Positions 20,601 to 23,337 of a stretch of 23,337 nucleotides of DNA are shown here, in pieces. A model generated the notes under the pieces. That model made no database searches and was not told where the DNA came from. It was given only the letters and a program-made list of their open reading frames with translations. The stretch's first letter is position 1, and the number at the start of each line of letters is the position of its first letter. A program made the position numbers and the translations under genes. Source of the DNA: Heterotrichella gracilis (lineage: Eukaryota; Sar; Xanthophyceae; Tribonematales; Xanthonemataceae); the NCBI GenBank assembly GCA_032358255.1, contig JAULBX010029203.1:1-23337 (forward strand). Direction: 5' to 3'.

Positions 20601-23337
20601 TACCCTAAGCAGGGCCATTAGGGTTTTCTTGCCGTGGCTGTACCCCGCCCCGGTGGCAGACCCCGTGAGCATCTGGGGGCAGGTGAGGCAGATGGCCTGG
20701 AAATGGAGTGAAGGTTAGGTTTTCATGTAGGGTTTTGCTGGATGATAATGCAATGCGTTGACTATGGTGTGCTCAGAAAGGGCTGGAAAACGGTGAAGGA
20801 TGTGCAATGGGTTTTGATAAGGTTTCTCGCTGCCGTGGCTGTAGTCGGCCCCCGTGGCGGTTCCCATCTGCAATTGGGGGCAGGAAACAGTGGAAAGGTT
20901 AAGTTGTGGTATGAAATTTTACATAAAGGGTTGCATCAAGGATGTGAGTGCACACGTCATCATAGTGCCGATCCTCACCTGGGTGGCAAAATAGTGGTCG
21001 GTTTTGCCCCCCAGGTCCTTGCATTTGTCGCAATCCGCCAGGAATGCCTTGAGCTTCTGGCCCCGCCACTCTGGCAGCAGCACCTCCTCATTCACCTGGT
21101 TACAAGGGGGACAAAAGGCTTTCACTCATGTTAAGAGTATTAACCAATTAAATTAGCAAGTTTCGTTTGTTTGGCGAGGTAAAAGACTGCGATGTTGGGG
21201 ATCGCAGTAGGGTAGGGTCAAGGAAGGAAAAGGAGAGGCATGCACCCCCACCAGCATCTCAACCACAGCCACCCAACGACTCCCCTCTCCCCACAAACCC
21301 TTATCACCTCCACCACCACCGCCACCACCATCGCCATAACCACCTGCACCACCACCCACCTGCATCACCATCCACTTGAGGTCACCCGCCAACTCACCCA
21401 CCGCCGATGCGCGTGGGCGGCGGCACGCGTGCAGGCGGAAAATGGAATCCCTGAGATGAGGCAAATTGGGGATTAGCAGGTGGGATAAGGCAAACTGGGG
21501 ATTGGGAGGTGGGTGAACCCAACCACACAGAGGTATTGCAATCACTAATATTACAGAACACTCCCACACTTAATAAATGCCACAGCACAGAAGAGTAAAA
21601 GCCTCTACAGAACAAACAAATGTTGATTGTACGACACATTGCTGTACATAAGACTACAGAGCACTACAGGACACACTCTACAGACCAGTACAGATGGCTA
21701 CAGAACAACATGTTGAACACGATTTTGACTAATTTACTGTACACTACAGCACAGTCCAGGACTCTACAGAACACTACAGAGCACGACAGGACAGAATGTT
21801 GCGCAATTTCTTGACCAGCCTACTGAACACTACACGACTGCACAGGATACTACAGAACATGGCGAGAAACGTGTCCTGTACACTACAGAACCAAAAGGGA
21901 TTTGTTTCGAAACAAAGACAGCAATATCTGCTCCTGCGCAGCGTACCCCCAGCTCTTCCATTGCTCCTCATCCACCCCCTCGCTCACCGCGCACATGGGC
22001 AGGCGCAGGGCCAGGCGAATCAGCCTCACGGCAGCCGCCACCACCGCACCACTCACGCCCTTCTCCTGCACATGCGGTAAAGAGAAGGAGATAAGTTACA
22101 GATAGGGAAACAGGAGGGTTGTATCTGTGCCCTTGGGGTATGTGTGGTGGCGTTGGAAATAAAAGCAATGAGCAACAGATGGAGAAACCGGGGGATTTGA
22201 TTTGCGCCCTTGGGATTTGTGTTGCGGCGGGTGTAAATGGTGCCCCGGGGGGGGGTTGGATGGGGGCAATGGTATGCTGAGGGTTTGAAGGCATTTCACA
22301 AACAGGTGTATTGCAGTATTGCCGGGAGATGCAAGGCTCAATTCATCCAGTGGGCCTGGATATTTAGGATAATTTGGCTATCAAACCATATCCTACAAGG
22401 GTGGTCAACCGTGTGCTCCCCGCAACTTGCACTCACCAGCTGTCCCGCCTCGGAATTGTGCCCCTCAGTGACAGGGTAATTTGTGTCGGCGCGGTCGGGG
22501 CCTAAATAGGCGAGGGCCACAGCATCGTGCAGTCGGGCGGCCTCCTCCACCGTTGCACATTCCCTTGGTATGATGATCCTGTTGGCCATGGATCGATCCC
22601 AGATGACGGGCACAAACGTGCCTGCGGGGAGGTGCGGTCGGTGGGTTAATACTCGGGAAATTATAGGAGATTTGATGAGGTGGGATCGCCATTTGGCAAT
22701 TGGCCCCATGCACCTTTGTCGCCAGCTCTCACTAACTCCCCCACCCCCACCCACCACAACCACAACCACAACCACAACCACCACAACCACCGCCGCCGCC
22801 GCACCACCAACCACCACCCCCACCCTCCACCTGTGTACTCTGGCGACCAGCCCTTCCTGCTATCCTCCACTCGCACCCCGATCCAGCCAGGCACGTATGC
22901 GCGGGATTTGCCTGTGGCTTGGTGGGACTCCCTGCAGGGATGATGGGCGGAAAGTGGTGAAATTAAATTTGTGAGTGTGAGTGTGAGTGTGAGTGGGGAG
23001 TGTGATTGTGGCTGTATATGGGGATGTGATTGGGATTGCATATGGGAATTTGGGGGTCTGGGGTATTTGGGTCCCCTTCTCTAGGGTTTCGCTGAATAGG
23101 AAAGTGAACAACAACACAACAGCGCTCGCTCACCTGTCCTGCATGTAGCGAAGATCCAATCCCTGGCGCCCGTTCACAGTCCCCACCACCGCATCCCCAA
23201 TCCACGCCCCGATCCTTACCCTCCTCCCCTCCTCCTCGCTCCACACCCACACACCCCTTGCGTGGCCTGCACCGGTGGGGGTGTAGATACCGGGGGGAGT
23301 GGGGGCGGGGGAGGTGGTGGTGGTTTGGGGGGGGGAG
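14690..23337 (-). CDS. AP2-like / zinc-motif / LSD1-type flavin amine oxidase gene, about 19 exons, 5' end outside window
   Basis: Exons in transcript order: 23134-23266 (start uncertain, may reach the edge), 22831-22931, 22437-22621, 21947-22065, 21360-21450, 20979-21095, 20552-20696, 20274-20353, 19714-19905, 19202-19280, 18919-18995, 18201-18433, 17395-17689, 16818-16952, 16230-16391, 15824-15937, 15409-15585, 14937-15105 and 14690-14793. All splice phases match and the frame ends in TGA. From 22931 onward this encodes about 858 residues. Order: AP2-like domain, undefined helical part, Cys4 motif, acidic linker with eight Glu, then a full FAD amine oxidase domain. The catalytic half most resembles histone lysine demethylases of the LSD1 class, which oxidise methyl-lysine with FAD; polyamine oxidase is the alternative. 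No LSD1 tower insertion and no clear SWIRM domain was seen. The fusion rests on continuous phase; two adjacent genes, split somewhere in 19280-21947, remain possible. Confidence 0.82.
15725..15870 (-). repeat. Duplicated exon 3' end with donor, flanking a (CAC)n tract
   Basis: The 3' end of exon 15824-15937 (NTLAAWVRPQ plus its GT donor) is repeated at about 15725-15775 as NTLAAWVRSQ plus GTGGGG. Between the copies is an imperfect (CAC)n run, about 15768-15810. The second donor is out of frame with the exon if the spacer is retained. Confidence 0.82.
16500..16575 (-). repeat. Decayed copy of amine oxidase exon 16230-16391
   Basis: On the minus strand this intronic stretch reads PLHAHRLIIMLPLNVFALD, against PLHAHVAIITLPLGVLKQG at the start of the true exon. 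Similarity at DNA level covers about 50-70 bases. No matching downstream donor was found. Confidence 0.7.
17034..17100 (-). repeat. Decayed copy of amine oxidase exon 16818-16952, 5' part
   Basis: TCCCCTACGTCCTCTTCGTC, then GCGATTTCCCCCTG and TCAACCACCTTG, follow the same order as TCCCCTATGTCCTCGTCATC, GCGGTTTTACCCCTG and TCGACCACCTGG in the exon. The copy lies in the preceding intron. Confidence 0.65.
17292..17447 (-). repeat. Near-identical tandem copies of an exon end with its donor
   Basis: CCTCACCTGGCTG, CCCTCCCCCCACCAGCTC and GCGC-CCGTCAAA occur at 17297-17344 and again at 17391-17440. The right copy is the 3' end of exon 17395-17689 (GFDGAHELVGGGYSQ); the left copy would encode GFDGAHELVGGGSSQ and has its own GTGAGG donor. 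Few differences, so this is one of the youngest copies. Confidence 0.85.
17776..17898 (-). pseudogene. Pseudo-exon: copy of amine oxidase exon 17395-17689, 5' part, with stop
   Basis: About 110 bases repeat 17600-17710, including the TTCCAG acceptor, DGKLLDRSQLG and MARMLHCDT. Compared with the true exon the copy has an in-frame TAG after SQLGLA, so inclusion would truncate the protein. No donor matching the true exon follows. Confidence 0.85.
18446..18475. repeat. Telomere-like TTTAGGG tract in intron
   Basis: Adjacent TTTAGGG units sit just upstream of the acceptor of exon 18201-18433. Similar short tracts of TTTAGGG, TTAAGGG or the complement CCCTAAA occur at about 16705-16733, 17365-17392, 18770-18820, 18877-18908, 19158-19180 and 20246-20262. 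All are too short to be a telomere. Confidence 0.75.
18822..18864 (-). repeat. Copy of the FAD-motif exon 3' end with donor
   Basis: TACCTGCGCCCCCGCCCTCT and GCAGGTCCTGCGCTGCTTTGA occur both here and at 18917-18957, the end of exon 18919-18995. The copy retains a GTACGG-type donor, so it could act as a decoy 5' splice site or a short duplicate exon end. Confidence 0.85.
19107..19280 (-). repeat. Paired similar exons before the FAD motif (possible alternative exons)
   Basis: Two copies encode PVRKQVVKPLPPG (19202-19280 copy) and PVREQEEQVVKLLPPG (19107 to about 19160 copy), each ending in CACCAG with a GTAGGG donor in phase 1. The first has a good GTGCAG acceptor at phase 0 and is used in the model. 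The second sits behind TTTAGGG repeats whose TAG could serve as acceptor. They may be mutually exclusive exons or one may be decayed. Confidence 0.7.
19296..19332. repeat. 12-bp AATAGTATAATA tandem repeat
   Basis: Three consecutive units of TAGTATAATAAA type in the intron just upstream (minus strand) of exon 19202-19280. Confidence 0.75.
19714..19905 (-). other. Acidic linker exon ending in (GAG)8
   Basis: A 64-codon exon of the AP2/amine oxidase gene: Ser/Pro-rich start (AAQSSGSQPRPSS), then VDEDDGDGEE and DVEM followed by eight Glu encoded by GAG repeats that run directly into the GTAATTG donor. The frame crosses a run of eight G, so it depends on that count being right. With eight G the exon is open and both ends are phase 0. 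Confidence 0.72.
19873..20075 (-). repeat. Three copies of an exon 5' end separated by TAGGGTTTT repeats
   Basis: TGGCTGCCACTGG, CTGGGCGGCCTGTGCAT and close variants occur near 19881-19915, 19956-19988 and 20033-20067. The first is the acceptor and start of exon 19714-19905. The spacers are made of TTAGGGTTTTGG-type units. All three keep the TGCACAG acceptor on the minus strand (TGCACAGGCCGCC). Confidence 0.82.
20552..21095 (-). other. CxxC-x16-CxxC zinc-binding-like motif across two exons
   Basis: Exon 20979-21095 ends with ADCDKCKDLGGKTDHYFATQ and exon 20552-20696 begins AICLTCPQML. Spliced, they give C-x2-C-x16-C-x2-C, a spacing typical of a structural zinc site. The motif exists only when these two exons are joined, which supports the model. 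Which zinc-finger class it belongs to cannot be told by eye. Confidence 0.62.
20830..20881 (-). repeat. Decayed copy of exon 20552-20696, 5' part
   Basis: TGCCGTGGCTGTA, GCCCCCGTGGCGG, CATCTGCAATTGGGGGCAG repeat TGCCGTGGCTGTA, GCCCCGGTGGCAG and CATCTGGGGGCAG at 20630-20683. The copy lies in the preceding intron. Confidence 0.72.
21456..21520. repeat. 28-bp tandem duplication beside an acceptor
   Basis: GAGGCAAATTGGGGATTAGC and AAGGCAAACTGGGGATTGGG, each followed by AGGTGGG, form two tandem units just upstream of the acceptor of exon 21360-21450. Confidence 0.7.
21640..21895. repeat. CTACAGAACA-rich imperfect tandem repeat, period about 85-90 bp
   Basis: About a dozen CTACAGAACA, CTACAGAGCA or CTACAGGACA words lie in three diverged long units (TTACTGTACACTACAGCACAG near 21735 against CTACTGAACACTACACGACTG near 21819). 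The tract fills much of the intron between exons 21947-22065 and 21360-21450. Confidence 0.7.
22094..22240. repeat. Two-unit intron repeat, about 80 bp each
   Basis: ACAGATAGGGAAACAGGAGG...TGCCCTTGGGGTATGTGTGG is repeated as ACAGATGGAGAAACCGGGGG...CGCCCTTGGGATTTGTGTTG directly downstream. Seen by eye in the intron after exon 22437-22621. Confidence 0.7.
22437..22931 (-). other. AP2-like DNA-binding domain coding exons
   Basis: Exon 22831-22931 encodes VPGWIGVRVEDSRKGWSPEY and exon 22437-22621 encodes FVPVIWDRSMANRIIIPREC, then ATVEEAARLHDAVALAYLG and PDRADTNYP. The order WIGVR, a beta-strand stretch with PVIWD, then the TxEEAAxxxDxxAxxxxGPxAxTNYP helix and tail follows the AP2/ERF domain of plants and algae. 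The strands are divergent, so DNA-binding specificity cannot be inferred. Confidence 0.65.
22741..22800. repeat. (CCACAACCA)n microsatellite
   Basis: Simple CCACAACCA and CCGCCG repeats between exons 22831-22931 and 22437-22621. They produce long low-complexity open frames that are not genes. A (GTGAGT)n tract follows at about 22972-22995. Confidence 0.85.

Noticed and set aside
22338-22823. Minus-strand frame of 161 codons with a long Val/Gly run
   Set aside because: Its N-terminal half is translated microsatellite (CCACAACCA)n; only the 22437-22621 part is a real exon.

Overview
The window looks like nuclear DNA of a green alga (Chlorophyta; lineage not resolvable by eye). The grounds are many spliceosomal GT-AG introns, a plastid-transit-like leader, an AP2-like domain, and short plant-type TTTAGGG/CCCTAAA tracts scattered in introns. 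Splice models below were built by hand from donor/acceptor sites, phase agreement and protein similarity. Each model keeps one open frame across every junction, but none has transcript support.

Layout. (1) 739-2165, minus: a three-exon gene for a 123-residue, probably plastid-targeted protein with one C-terminal membrane segment; family not recognised. (2) 4141-6098, minus: a complete four-exon FCF2 gene (pre-rRNA processing, 215 aa). (3) 7005-13438, plus: a complete 14-exon gene for an 875-aa coiled-coil protein with a basic and acidic tail and a KEN box; divergent from FCF2 across a 906-bp spacer. (4) 14690 to the right edge, minus: about 19 exons in one continuous frame, running from an AP2-like domain through a CxxC-x16-CxxC motif and an acidic linker into a full LSD1-type flavin amine oxidase domain. 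This gene is 5'-truncated by the window edge and converges on gene 3. It is the most interesting object here: a possible DNA-binding plus histone-demethylase-like fusion, with the usual flavin-facing lysine apparently replaced by arginine.

The second striking signal is structural. Many exons have a decayed, direct-orientation partial copy in the neighbouring intron or 3' flank, often carrying the splice donor or acceptor with it. I count about a dozen cases in genes 1-4. Some copies could be alternative or mutually exclusive exons; others carry stops and are pseudo-exons. Introns are also rich in telomere-like tracts and local tandem repeats. No rRNA, tRNA, CRISPR array, transposase or virus-derived gene was seen. 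The genes do not form an operon or obvious pathway; FCF2 and the amine oxidase are both expected to be nuclear.
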